NCBI GenBank assembly: GCA_017983795.1
Contig: JAGOAS010000016.1
Location: 1 to 64,000, forward strand
DNA from: Piscinibacter sp.
Lineage (GTDB): Bacteria > Pseudomonadota > Gammaproteobacteria > Burkholderiales > Burkholderiaceae_C
DNA length: 64,000 nt
Direction of reading: 5' to 3'
A model generated the notes under the pieces. The model saw only the letters and a program-made list of their open reading frames with translations. It had not been told where the DNA came from and ran no database searches. The translations under genes were made by a program, and so were the position numbers. Positions 39,539 to 47,991 of the stretch are shown piece by piece. Within the stretch, counting starts at the first letter, position 1; each line of letters starts with the position of its first letter.

Positions 39539-40399
39539 TTATTTCTTCCCCTTCACGTGGCCTTCCAGCTCGCTGAACGTGGGGCGCTCGGTCGAGTACA
39601 GCACCTTGCGGCCGAACTCGACGGCCACCTGCGGCGCGTAGCCCTGCATGCTGGCCAGCAGCGTGGTCTTGATGCACTGCAGCTCCTTGGAGCCTTCGTC
39701 GCACTTCTGCTCCATCAGGCCGGCGAGCGGCTCGGCCACCGCGTAGGCCAGCAGGATGCCCAGGAAGGTGCCGACCAGCGCCGAGCCGATCATGCCGCCC
39801 AGCACCGCCGGCGGCTGGCCCACCGAGCCCATGGTGTTCACCACGCCCAGCACCGCGGCCACGATGCCGAAGGCCGGCAGCGCGCCGGCCAGGCGCGCCA
39901 CCGCGGCGGCGGGCGCGTGGGCCTCGTGGTGGTGGGTCTCGATCTCGCTGTCCATCAGCGACTCGATCTCGTGCGCGTTGAGGTTGCCCGAGACCATCAT
40001 GCGCAGGTAATCCGTCACGAACTCCACCACGTGGTGGTCGTTGCCGACATTGGCGTACTTCTGGAACAGCGCCGAGCTGTGCGGCTCCTCGACGTCCTTC
40101 TCGATGGACATCAGGCCTTCCTTGCGCGCCTTCTGCAGGATGTCGTAGAGCAGCGCCAGCAGCTCCATGTAGCGCGCCTTGGTGTACTTGGAGCCCTTGA
40201 ACACGCCGCCCAGGCCGCCGAGGGTGGCCTTCAGCACCTTGGGCTGGTTGTTGACCACGAAGGCGCCGATGGCCCCGCCGAGGATGGCCATCATTTCCGT
40301 GGGCAGGGCGTGGATGATCACGCCCATGTTGCCCCCGTGCACGATGTAGGCGCCGAAGATGCACCCCATCGCTACGACCCAACCGATGATGACGAACAT
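39539..40399 (-). CDS. motA: Flagellar stator protein MotA
   Basis: This 286-aa protein has four membrane helices and a charged cytoplasmic loop, as in proton-driven MotA. I chose the ATG at 40399 (MFVIIGWVVAMG), which matches the usual start. A GTG ten codons upstream is unlikely. It is preceded by a sigma-28-like promoter 58 bp from the ATG. Confidence 0.97.
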   Translation of the reverse strand: MFVIIGWVVAMGCIFGAYIVHGGNMGVIIHALPTEMMAILGGAIGAFVVNNQPKVLKATLGGLGGVFKGSKYTKARYMELLALLYDILQKARKEGLMSIEKDVEEPHSSALFQKYANVGNDHHVVEFVTDYLRMMVSGNLNAHEIESLMDSEIETHHHEAHAPAAAVARLAGALPAFGIVAAVLGVVNTMGSVGQPPAVLGGMIGSALVGTFLGILLAYAVAEPLAGLMEQKCDEGSKELQCIKTTLLASMQGYAPQVAVEFGRKVLYSTERPTFSELEGHVKGKK

Positions 40400-40456
40400 G
40401 GCTTGCGCTTGATTCTTGGTCTGCGCCACGGCATGGAACGCAGCGGCTACGACGCC

Positions 40457-40485
40457 TTATCGGCAGCGCGGGCGGGGGGCTTGAG
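40457..40485 (-). promoter_or_regulatory. Sigma-28 promoter for motA
   Basis: On the minus strand CTCAAG (40480-40485) is followed 15 bp later by GCCGATAA (40457-40464), a perfect flagellar -10 element. It lies downstream of the flhC terminator and 58 bp before motA, so it is the best candidate for driving motA-motB-cheY-cheZ by FliA. Confidence 0.75.
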
Positions 40486-40526
40486 CGGGAGAAGTGATGC
40501 GCGGGTCGCGCGAAAGCGCGCCGCCA

Positions 40527-40556
40527 AAGAAAAGCGCGGGCCCCGAGGGACCCGCG
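40527..40556 (-). terminator. Terminator after flhDC
   Basis: A GC-rich stem (40535-40544 with 40547-40556, one G:U on the minus strand) is followed by TTTTCTTT. It would end the flhDC transcript about 85 bp after flhC. It also lies downstream of the more distal sigma-28-like site. Confidence 0.8.
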
Positions 40557-40615
40557 TCGAAGGCACTAGGGACGTGCCAGGAGGAGACAAGCAAGAAAAC
40601 CGATCGTTGGCCTGT

Positions 40616-40642
40616 GTATCGGCCGGACGCCACCGATCTTTA
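40616..40642 (-). promoter_or_regulatory. Second sigma-28-like promoter, overlapping the flhC stop
   Basis: TAAAGATC, spaced by exactly 11 bp from GCCGATAC, is a near-consensus FliA promoter on the minus strand. Its first three bases are the flhC stop codon. Transcripts from it would meet the flhC terminator about 50 bp later, so it may give a short RNA or a read-through leader for motA. Confidence 0.65.
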
Positions 40643-41185
40643 GTGGACGTCCATCCGGATCGCGCCGGCGGCACTGCCCTTGCCGGCGCGGGCCGGCGGA
40701 TTGCACAGGCCACAGACGTAGTGTTTCGCAATCTCGTGCGGATGGGTGACGAAGTGACCCCCGCATTTGGAGCATTTCGTCATGGTCAGCATGCCGTTGT
40801 CGACGAACTTGACCAGGCGCCAGGCGCGCGTCACCGACAGCAGGGCTTCCAGGCCCTGGGCGCTGGTCTGCTCCTGGTAGAGCTGGTAGGCCTTGATGAC
40901 GGTGTCGATCTCGTCGAGCTCGGCGGCCTTGTTCAGGTATTCGTGGATGTTCAGGAACAGGCTGGCGTGGATGTTGGGCTGCCAGGTCATGAACCAGTCG
41001 GTCGAGAACGGCAGCTGGCCCTTGCTGGGCGACTTGCCGGAGACTTCCTTGTAGAGGCGCAGCAGGCGCTCATACGAGAGATCCGTCTCGGATTCCAGCA
41101 CTTGCAGACGCGCACCGAGGTGGATCAGCGTGACGGCACGCTCGATCTGCTTGGCCTCGGTGAGGATGGACTTGACGCGGGCCAT
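40640..41185 (-). CDS. flhC: Flagellar master regulator subunit FlhC
   Basis: This 181-aa protein has the four zinc cysteines of FlhC, as CSKCGG and CGLC. With FlhD it forms the FlhD4C2 activator of class II flagellar genes. It starts 2 bp after the flhD stop. Confidence 0.97.
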   Translation of the reverse strand: MARVKSILTEAKQIERAVTLIHLGARLQVLESETDLSYERLLRLYKEVSGKSPSKGQLPFSTDWFMTWQPNIHASLFLNIHEYLNKAAELDEIDTVIKAYQLYQEQTSAQGLEALLSVTRAWRLVKFVDNGMLTMTKCSKCGGHFVTHPHEIAKHYVCGLCNPPARAGKGSAAGAIRMDVH

Positions 41186-41187
41186 GA

Positions 41188-41511
41188 TCAGGCGGCTTCC
41201 TGGTGACGGCCGGCCATCAGGATGGCGGCGTGCAGGCGGCTGGTGGTGTCGTTGGCGGCCGACTTGCCGTGGTTGGTGAGCAGGCCCCAGACCAGCTCGT
41301 CGTCCATGCGGAACTTGCACAGCAGCGTATTGCCGGCGGCGATCTTCATCATCTGCGCGGGGGTCAGCAGCGAGATCATCTGCGCGGTGTCCTCGCCCAG
41401 CCCCAAGCGATACAGCGCCTGCTCGCGGTCGGCGCGGATCAGGCTCTGCGCCAGCATCAGGTAGGAGAGATTGGCTTCGCGGATTTCGGTGAGGATCTGG
41501 TCGGCGTTCAT
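41188..41511 (-). CDS. flhD: Flagellar master regulator subunit FlhD
   Basis: This 107-aa helical protein begins with the family pattern EIREANLSYLMLAQ. It heads the flhDC operon and is the top of the motility cascade encoded downstream on the same strand. The 180 bp upstream contain its control region. Confidence 0.96.
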   Translation of the reverse strand: MNADQILTEIREANLSYLMLAQSLIRADREQALYRLGLGEDTAQMISLLTPAQMMKIAAGNTLLCKFRMDDELVWGLLTNHGKSAANDTTSRLHAAILMAGRHQEAA

Positions 41512-41691
41512 GTGCGTGCTCCTTGTTCGTCTTCAGCGCCGCCTTGCGTGACGGCATGGAATGAATTGTGAGCAGCGCAACAGGGCTGCAACATCGGCCC
41601 ATCTCCACGGCTTGAGTCCACTTTCGTCCAGAGCGCTTGTCGGATTTCTTCCTACAGGCGCCGCTGCGGGCCTGTCCGGGCGTGCAGCAGG

Positions 41692-42738
41692 TCACGAACG
41701 GGCGCTTGCCCGGCGCAGCAGGTCGTGGGCGAGCCCCAGGAAGGCCGCCAGCCAGGCAGCCAGCGCGACATAGAGGAAGACCACCGGCAGGAAGCGCAGG
41801 AAGGGAAATCCCATCGCCTCGATCAGCTCGTGCGTGCCGGCCGCATACATCCCGAGGGGAAAGACGGCGCCCCAGTAGAGCGGGTCGTATCGCAAGGGGA
41901 AGCGCCGGTAGACGTGGCGCCACAGGGCGAGCACCACCAGCATGGGAATCCACCAGGTGCCGGTGGCCCAGTAGAGCACCGTGAAGCCCTTGATGAAGGG
42001 CAGCAGCGAGAGCAGGAAGGGCGCGTCGGGCACGTTGATGATCAGGAGCGAGCCCGCCAGGGTGGAGATCGCCATCGCGCCCATGTTGATCCAGTACGGC
42101 GGCGAGAGGTCGCCGGGGGAGAACGGGAAGAAGGTGTAGCGGTAGAAGATCAGCGACATCATCCAGATGTAGAGCATGCCGCCCCACAGCCACATCGAGA
42201 GCGCGAGAAAGTTCAGCTCCAGCCGGTAGGGCTGCTCGATGTGCGCGGCCAGAAGCCCGCTGAGCACCGCGATCGACTGGGTTGCCACGACGGCCAGCAG
42301 CCAGGCGCCGCTGATGCCCTGGTCGAGGCTGGGCTTGCGCTCCTTGATCGTGAGCCCCGCGAAGATCGTGTAGGTGAGCGCAATCCAGAGCACGAGCGCC
42401 ACGATCCACAGCACGGTGGCGGCACGATAGTCCGCGGCCAGCACGACGAACTGGCTGCCGAGCACGCTGGTGCTGGCGACGGTGGTGAAGAAGCCGGGGC
42501 CGCGCAGGTGGTCGACCATGTCGCCGAAGAAGCGGCGCGGGTAGCGAAGCATGCGCAGCACGGTCAGGAGCCACAGGGCCGCGTAGAAGACGATGTTGAG
42601 CTGGAACAGCGTCTTCGCCAGCAAGGGCATGGCCAACATGTGCGCCGCGAGCGAGACGATGCCGGTCGCCATCACCATGCCGAAGTAGGCGGGCGACAGC
42701 CCGGCCAGCGGGGCGCCCTCGCGCGGTGGTGGCATCAA
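41692..42738 (-). CDS. TDT-family transporter (TehA/SLAC1-like)
   Basis: This 348-aa protein has about ten membrane helices and matches the tellurite-resistance/dicarboxylate transporter family (for example GMVMATGIVSL near the N-terminus). These carry anions such as C4-dicarboxylates or sulfite, and the substrate here is not evident. It overlaps the META-domain lipoprotein gene by 4 bp. It ends 180 bp from flhD. Confidence 0.85.
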   Translation of the reverse strand: MMPPPREGAPLAGLSPAYFGMVMATGIVSLAAHMLAMPLLAKTLFQLNIVFYAALWLLTVLRMLRYPRRFFGDMVDHLRGPGFFTTVASTSVLGSQFVVLAADYRAATVLWIVALVLWIALTYTIFAGLTIKERKPSLDQGISGAWLLAVVATQSIAVLSGLLAAHIEQPYRLELNFLALSMWLWGGMLYIWMMSLIFYRYTFFPFSPGDLSPPYWINMGAMAISTLAGSLLIINVPDAPFLLSLLPFIKGFTVLYWATGTWWIPMLVVLALWRHVYRRFPLRYDPLYWGAVFPLGMYAAGTHELIEAMGFPFLRFLPVVFLYVALAAWLAAFLGLAHDLLRRASARS

Positions 42739-43145
42739 TCGTCCGCCCGCGTCGCGCGCAGCAGCCCGCGCCCCTCGGCATCGCGGATCTCGAGCAGGCC
42801 GTCGTCGCGCACGCGCGCCGTGGCAGCGAGTTCGAGCGCGCTGAGGATGCGGTCTTCCTGCTCGCGCTGCAGCTCGGCGCAGGCCATGCGCGTGGTGGCG
42901 ATCGGCCCGATGGCGATCTTCGCGCCGTCCAGCGTGAAGCTCGCGCTCATCGCATTGCAGCTGTTGTGCCCCGAGAGCCGGCCGTCGCGGCCCAGCACCA
43001 GGCGCGCGCGGCGCTTGTCGAGGATGGGCGCGGAGCGCGCCTGCTCGATCACCCAGTGGCCGCAGACCTCTTGCGGCGCCGGCGGCGCGGCGCAGGCGGC
43101 CAGCACGAGCAGGGAAGTGGCGGCAGCGGCGGCGATCGACTTCAT
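42735..43145 (-). CDS. META-domain (HslJ-like) lipoprotein
   Basis: This 136-aa protein has a signal with lipobox LAAC and a META domain (GHNSCNAMSASF, TRMAC). HslJ-type proteins are small envelope proteins linked to stress or resistance. I start it at 43145, where the signal peptide begins properly. The stop overlaps the transporter gene start, so the two are probably one unit. Confidence 0.8.
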   Translation of the reverse strand: MKSIAAAAATSLLVLAACAAPPAPQEVCGHWVIEQARSAPILDKRRARLVLGRDGRLSGHNSCNAMSASFTLDGAKIAIGPIATTRMACAELQREQEDRILSALELAATARVRDDGLLEIRDAEGRGLLRATRADD

Positions 43146-43273
43146 GCGCTCGACTCTCATGGCAAATGGACCGGAAAGCACCGCCTCATGCGGCGATCGC
43201 CGCGGCGGGCGATGGCTAGATTGTGCTCAAGTCCGGCATCGTGCCGGCGCTGCTGCCTCCATGGAGTCGCCCG

Positions 43274-45133
43274 ATGAACACCCAAGCGCCGCCGGATCTC
43301 GATGTCAGCGTGCTGATCGAACTCGACGCCGCGGGCCGCTGCGCCGGCGCACTGCGCTCACTGGCCAGGCAGTCGCTGGCGCGCGAGCGCTTCGAGATCG
43401 TCGGCGTCTGCGCCGGCAGCACCACGCTGCCCGAGCCGGTGCGCCAGGCGGCCGACTGGCTGCTCGCCGACCCCGATGCCGCGCCCGGCGCGCTGCACCT
43501 CGCCTTCAACCGCGCGCTGCGTCTGGCCACCGGCCGCATCGTGGTGCGCTGCGATGCCACGGCCGAGTTCCCGCCCGGCTTCCTCGACTGCCTGGTCGCC
43601 AGCTTTGCCGGCGAGGGCTCGAGCGCGCGCCAGCCGGTGGTGACGCTGCAAGGCGGCGCGGCTAGCCCCAAGCTCGCGCTGGCCATGCACCGCCACGACG
43701 CGCAGCTGGTGATTTCCGCCGGCCGCAGCGACATGCCGCTGGAAGACGTCGCCTGGCTGCTGGTGGAATCGGGCGCGCAGCACCTGCGCCTGGATGCCGG
43801 CGGCCCCGCCGCCGCCGCGCCCGCGCTCGACTGGCGCGACATCCCCGTCTTCATCGTCAACCGCAACCGCCACGAGGCGATGGTGCGCCTGGTCGACTGG
43901 CTGCGCGCCGGCGGCACGCGGCGCATCGTGATCCTCGACAACGCCTCGACCTACCCGCCGCTGCTGCAGTACTACGACGCGCTGCCCGAGGGCGTGAAGG
44001 TGCTGCGCCTGCCGCAGAACCACGGTCCCTACGTGCTGTGGCAGCAGCGCGTGCACGAGGTGCTGGACACGCCCTACGTGCTGACCGACTCCGACATCGT
44101 GCCGGCCGATTTCTGCCCGGCCGACCTCGTGGTCCGGCTCTACGAGACGCTGCAGCGCTACCCCGACGCGAGCAAGGTCGGCCCGGCGCTGCGCATCGAC
44201 AACCTGCCCGACGGCTATGCCGACGCCGACACCGTGCGCAAGTGGGAGAGCCAGTTCTGGGAGCACCCGGTGGCGCCGGGCGTATTCGCCGCGCCCATCG
44301 ACACCACCTTCGCGCTCTACCCGGCCAAGGCGGCCTTCTCCATCGACGACCGCGCACTGCGCCTGGGCCGGCCCTACGTGGTGGAGCACACGCCCTGGTA
44401 CGCCATCGAAGGCCAGCTCTCCGCCGAGGAGCAGTACTACCGCGAGCACGCCTCCAAGACCTTCAGCAACTGGAGCGTGCGCGGCAAGCAGTCGAGCACC
44501 TACCTCTCCGAGCGCGTGCAGCGCTTCGACCAGCGCGCCCGCGTGCTGAACATCGACGCGGCCGACGAGCGCATTCCCGGCTGGCTCAACTTCGGCCACG
44601 AGGTGCAGATCGACGAGCGCGGCCGCCTGCCGCTGGCCGACGGCGCGCTCGACGGCGTGCGCCTGAACGATGCGCTGCAGGGCCTGCCCGAGATCGCGCC
44701 GCTGTTCGCCGAGCTGCGCCGCATCACGCGCGTCGGTGCCAAGCTGCAGCTGCGCATGGCGCTCGAGCGCGGCGAGGACTGGCAGCGCACGCCCTGGGGC
44801 CAGCAGCTCGCCGGCGCCGCCGCGCGCGCCGGCTGGGAGCTGCAGGAGCTGCGCCTGATCACCGACCGCGAGAGCGTCGCGCAGCGGCTGCGCCAGCAGG
44901 GGCCCGCCACGCTCACGCCGGCCGTGCAGGCGGTGGTGGCAACGCTCGTGGCGCTGGCGCGCGGCGCCAGCGCGGCGGCGCGAGCGCCGGTGCCGGTGCT
45001 GATCGGCGACGACCGGCTCGCGCCGCATTTCGTGCCGGCCAGCCGTGACGGCGGCGTGCGCAGCGCCGCCTCGCATGCGGCGCAGGCGCGCAGCGAAGCC
45101 GGCCATTCGCTGCCGGCCGAACTGGCGGCCTGA
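43274..45133 (+). CDS. Multidomain glycosyltransferase, probably for flagellar or surface glycan
   Basis: This 619-aa protein has three parts. The first (residues 8-180) is a degenerate GT2 domain. The second (about 190-400) is a GT-A domain with IVILDNAS and the metal-binding TDSDIVP motif. The third (about 430-560) resembles a SAM-methyltransferase fold without a clear binding loop. It opens the plus-strand sugar cluster beside the motility genes, so flagellin glycosylation is a reasonable guess. The acceptor and donor are not shown by sequence. A hairpin follows the stop codon. Confidence 0.7.
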   Translation: MNTQAPPDLDVSVLIELDAAGRCAGALRSLARQSLARERFEIVGVCAGSTTLPEPVRQAADWLLADPDAAPGALHLAFNRALRLATGRIVVRCDATAEFPPGFLDCLVASFAGEGSSARQPVVTLQGGAASPKLALAMHRHDAQLVISAGRSDMPLEDVAWLLVESGAQHLRLDAGGPAAAAPALDWRDIPVFIVNRNRHEAMVRLVDWLRAGGTRRIVILDNASTYPPLLQYYDALPEGVKVLRLPQNHGPYVLWQQRVHEVLDTPYVLTDSDIVPADFCPADLVVRLYETLQRYPDASKVGPALRIDNLPDGYADADTVRKWESQFWEHPVAPGVFAAPIDTTFALYPAKAAFSIDDRALRLGRPYVVEHTPWYAIEGQLSAEEQYYREHASKTFSNWSVRGKQSSTYLSERVQRFDQRARVLNIDAADERIPGWLNFGHEVQIDERGRLPLADGALDGVRLNDALQGLPEIAPLFAELRRITRVGAKLQLRMALERGEDWQRTPWGQQLAGAAARAGWELQELRLITDRESVAQRLRQQGPATLTPAVQAVVATLVALARGASAAARAPVPVLIGDDRLAPHFVPASRDGGVRSAASHAAQARSEAGHSLPAELAA

Positions 45134-45145
45134 CACGAAGGAAAA

Positions 45146-45166
45146 GGCCGGCCATCCGGCCGGTTC
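45146..45166 (+). terminator. Weak hairpin after the first glycosyltransferase gene
   Basis: GGCCGG and CCGGCC form a 6-bp stem with a 4-base loop 12 bp after the stop, followed only by TTCTCC. It may attenuate rather than end transcription into the next gene. Confidence 0.35.
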
Positions 45167-45236
45167 TCCGCCGATCCGGGTGCACCCGTCCGCCGTGAAA
45201 TGACGGCATGGCCCGCACCCTCTCTCGCGCCGCACC

Positions 45237-46934
45237 GTGAAGATCGACGCCTTCCTGTTTCTGCAGCGCAGCGACATCGCGCAGCACGTGCGTGCCGGCC
45301 ACGACTTCGGCGACGTGCCGCTGCTCTTCATCGACCCCGGCCTCGCCGAGGAGGCGCTCGCCCAGGGCCTCGATCCGCAGCGCTTCAGCTACCGGCCGCT
45401 GGCCGTGGGGCCGCACTTCCATGCGCGCCTGGCCACCGAGGCGCTGACGCGCGCCGCCACGCTCGACCAGGCACTCACCGCGCAGCGCCAGCGCCTCTTC
45501 GGCCAAGGCGTGTTCCAGGGCTGGGACCAGGGGCCGATGCGCCTGTTCTTCATCCGCGCGCTGGTCGCCAAATACCTCGGCGAGCTGTGCGAGCGCAGCT
45601 TCGCCGAGCGCCGCATCGGCCTGTACCGGCCCGACAAGCCGCAGCTCTTCTATTTCGATTCCTTCCTCGCCACCGACCTGTTCGCCGCCGCTTCGCCGCG
45701 CTGGCGCATCGTCGATCACTACGAGGAGACGCTGAACTGGGTGGGTGACCACGCCGCCTGGTGCTGGGATTTCGGCGAGGTGGCACACCTGGCCGCCAGC
45801 GGGCACGCCCACGCGGTGACGCACATCGCCACCTGCTACCACCACCACGAGCACTACCAGGCCGAGATCGCCCGCGCCTTCCCGGCCAACATCGACCTGC
45901 CGAGCGCGCACTGGGACATTCCGGTGCGCCGCCGCGGCACGATGAAGGTGCCGCTGGCGCAACTGCCGGCCGATGCCGTCAGCACCGCCGCGCTGCTCTA
46001 CCGAGAGGCCGCGCGCCAGGTCTTCGCCGAACACCTGGCACCGCTGGTGCCGAACCGCCAGGCGCTGCAGATCCAGGCCGACACGCTGGCCGAGCGCTCG
46101 CTGGTGCAGGCCATCCACTACGAAGGCCTGCGCGATGCGCTGCGCGGCACGCGACCGCACTTCGTGATCACCGACCACGACACCGGCTCCAACGGCCCGC
46201 TGTTCTCGGTGGCCGCGCGGCTGGGCGCGCCGATCACGGTGCTGCCGCATTCGTCGTATGCCACCGGCGCGATCCCGCATTCGCTGAACGTGCGCGTGAT
46301 CGAGCGCGACGGCTTCGCCACGCCGACACGCACGGTGTGGGGCGAGAAAGTCCGCACCGTCGGAACGCAGCTCGGCCCGGTGGCCGACCCGCAGCCGCGC
46401 GAGCGCGCCACCACCGTCTGCCTGCTCGTCAACACGCTGGCCAGCCAGGGCCTCTCGTACATCGATTTCGCCGGCCTGGCGCGCTTCCACCGCGCGCTGG
46501 CGATGCAATGCACCGCCCACGGCGCGCAGCTGATCGTGCGCCTCAAGCCCAACAACGCCGGCCTGCGCATGGCCGCCAGCGCGCTCTCGCTGCCGGCCGA
46601 GATGCTGCAGGCCGTGCTCGACACCAAGATCGAGCAGATCGCCCAGCGCACCGACCTGTGCGTCTGCTACGGCGAGCCGACCACCGCGGGCATCGAGTTC
46701 CTCGCCACCGGCGCGCACCTGATGCACGCCTCCGACCAGCTCTGGCCGGCCGACTACCTCACCTCGCCAGCCTTCATCGGCGACGGCACCGTGCCTTCGT
46801 TCTTGCTCGACGAGGCGCTGGCCGAGACCGGCGCGCTGCTGGCCGATGCCGCGCTGTTCCGCCAGCGTGCCGACGCGCAGCGCGCGCGCTTCCTGCCGCG
46901 CCTCACGGCGCACGACGGCCGCATCTTCGACTGA
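45237..46934 (+). CDS. Probable glycosyltransferase of the pseudaminic acid cluster
   Basis: This 565-aa protein with a GTG start is not clearly a known family. Its C-terminal half looks like a GT-B nucleotide-binding domain (ITDHDTGSNGPL, VLPHSSYATGAIPH, a basic RLKPNN motif and a YGEPTTAGIEF loop). This resembles enzymes that handle CMP-activated acidic sugars. There is no signal peptide or membrane helix. It ends 21 bp before pseB and precedes the whole pse set, so transfer of pseudaminic acid to flagellin or a surface polymer is the likely job. It is not a Maf (DUF115) type by eye. Confidence 0.6.
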   Translation: MKIDAFLFLQRSDIAQHVRAGHDFGDVPLLFIDPGLAEEALAQGLDPQRFSYRPLAVGPHFHARLATEALTRAATLDQALTAQRQRLFGQGVFQGWDQGPMRLFFIRALVAKYLGELCERSFAERRIGLYRPDKPQLFYFDSFLATDLFAAASPRWRIVDHYEETLNWVGDHAAWCWDFGEVAHLAASGHAHAVTHIATCYHHHEHYQAEIARAFPANIDLPSAHWDIPVRRRGTMKVPLAQLPADAVSTAALLYREAARQVFAEHLAPLVPNRQALQIQADTLAERSLVQAIHYEGLRDALRGTRPHFVITDHDTGSNGPLFSVAARLGAPITVLPHSSYATGAIPHSLNVRVIERDGFATPTRTVWGEKVRTVGTQLGPVADPQPRERATTVCLLVNTLASQGLSYIDFAGLARFHRALAMQCTAHGAQLIVRLKPNNAGLRMAASALSLPAEMLQAVLDTKIEQIAQRTDLCVCYGEPTTAGIEFLATGAHLMHASDQLWPADYLTSPAFIGDGTVPSFLLDEALAETGALLADAALFRQRADAQRARFLPRLTAHDGRIFD

Positions 46935-46955
46935 ATCCACCCCAGGACCCCGACC

Positions 46956-47981
46956 ATGCTCGATAACCAGTCCATCCTGATCACCGGCGGCACCGGCTCC
47001 TTCGGCAAGGCCTTCGTCAAGACCGTGCTCGAGCGCCACCCCGGCGTGCGCCGCGTGGTGGTGTTCTCGCGCGACGAGCTCAAGCAGTACGAGATGGCGC
47101 AGCAGTTCCCCGAGCGCCAGTACCCCTGCATGCGCTACTTCATCGGCGACGTGCGCGACGCGCAGCGCATGCAGCGCGCGCTGGAAGGCGTGGACATCGT
47201 CGTGCACGCCGCCGCGCTCAAGCAGGTGCCGGCCGCCGAGTACAACCCCTTCGAGTGCATCAAGACCAACGTGCTGGGCGCGCAGAACGTCATCGACGCC
47301 TGCCTCGACCAGGGCGTCAAGCGCGTGGTGGCGCTGTCCACCGACAAGGCCGCCGCGCCGATCAACCTGTACGGCGCCACCAAGCTGTGCTCCGACAAGC
47401 TGTTCGTCGCCGCCAACAACATCAAGGGCAGGCGCGACGCGCGCTTCTCGGTGGTGCGCTACGGCAACGTGATGGGCAGCCGCGGCTCGGTGATCCCCTT
47501 CTTCCTCGCCCAGCGCGCCACCGGCACGCTGCCCATCACCGACCCGGCCATGACGCGCTTCAACATCAGCCTGCAGGAGGGTGTGGAGATGGTGCTGTGG
47601 GCGCTCGCGAACGCGCACGGCGGCGAGATCCTGGTACCCAAGATCCCCTCCTACCGCATCACCGACGTGGCCAGCGCCATCGGCCCGAACTGCCGCCAGG
47701 CCATCGTCGGCGTGCGCCCCGGCGAGAAGATCCACGAGGAGATGATCACCGCCAGCGACAGCCTGAACACCGTCGACCTGGGCGCCTACTACGCCATCCT
47801 GCCGAGCGCGGGCTCGTACAGCGTGGACGACTACGTGGCGCGCACCGGCGCGCGGCGCGTGCCCGAGGGCTTCAGCTACGACAGCGGCGCGAACCCCGAT
47901 TTCCTCAGCGTCGAGCAGCTGCGCGAGCTGATCTTCTCGCCAGCCTGCGGGCAGATCGGCACGCCGGCGCTGGCCGCCTGA
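46956..47981 (+). CDS. pseB: UDP-GlcNAc 4,6-dehydratase (5-inverting)
   Basis: This 341-aa short-chain dehydratase has the NAD(P) loop ITGGTGSFGKAF and the active-site segment STDKAAAPINLYGATK, typical of PseB/FlaA1. It makes UDP-2-acetamido-2,6-dideoxy-beta-L-arabino-hexos-4-ulose, the first step of pseudaminic acid synthesis. It lies 10 bp before pseC. Confidence 0.96.
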   Translation: MLDNQSILITGGTGSFGKAFVKTVLERHPGVRRVVVFSRDELKQYEMAQQFPERQYPCMRYFIGDVRDAQRMQRALEGVDIVVHAAALKQVPAAEYNPFECIKTNVLGAQNVIDACLDQGVKRVVALSTDKAAAPINLYGATKLCSDKLFVAANNIKGRRDARFSVVRYGNVMGSRGSVIPFFLAQRATGTLPITDPAMTRFNISLQEGVEMVLWALANAHGGEILVPKIPSYRITDVASAIGPNCRQAIVGVRPGEKIHEEMITASDSLNTVDLGAYYAILPSAGSYSVDDYVARTGARRVPEGFSYDSGANPDFLSVEQLRELIFSPACGQIGTPALAA

Positions 47982-47991
47982 GGTCCGCGCG

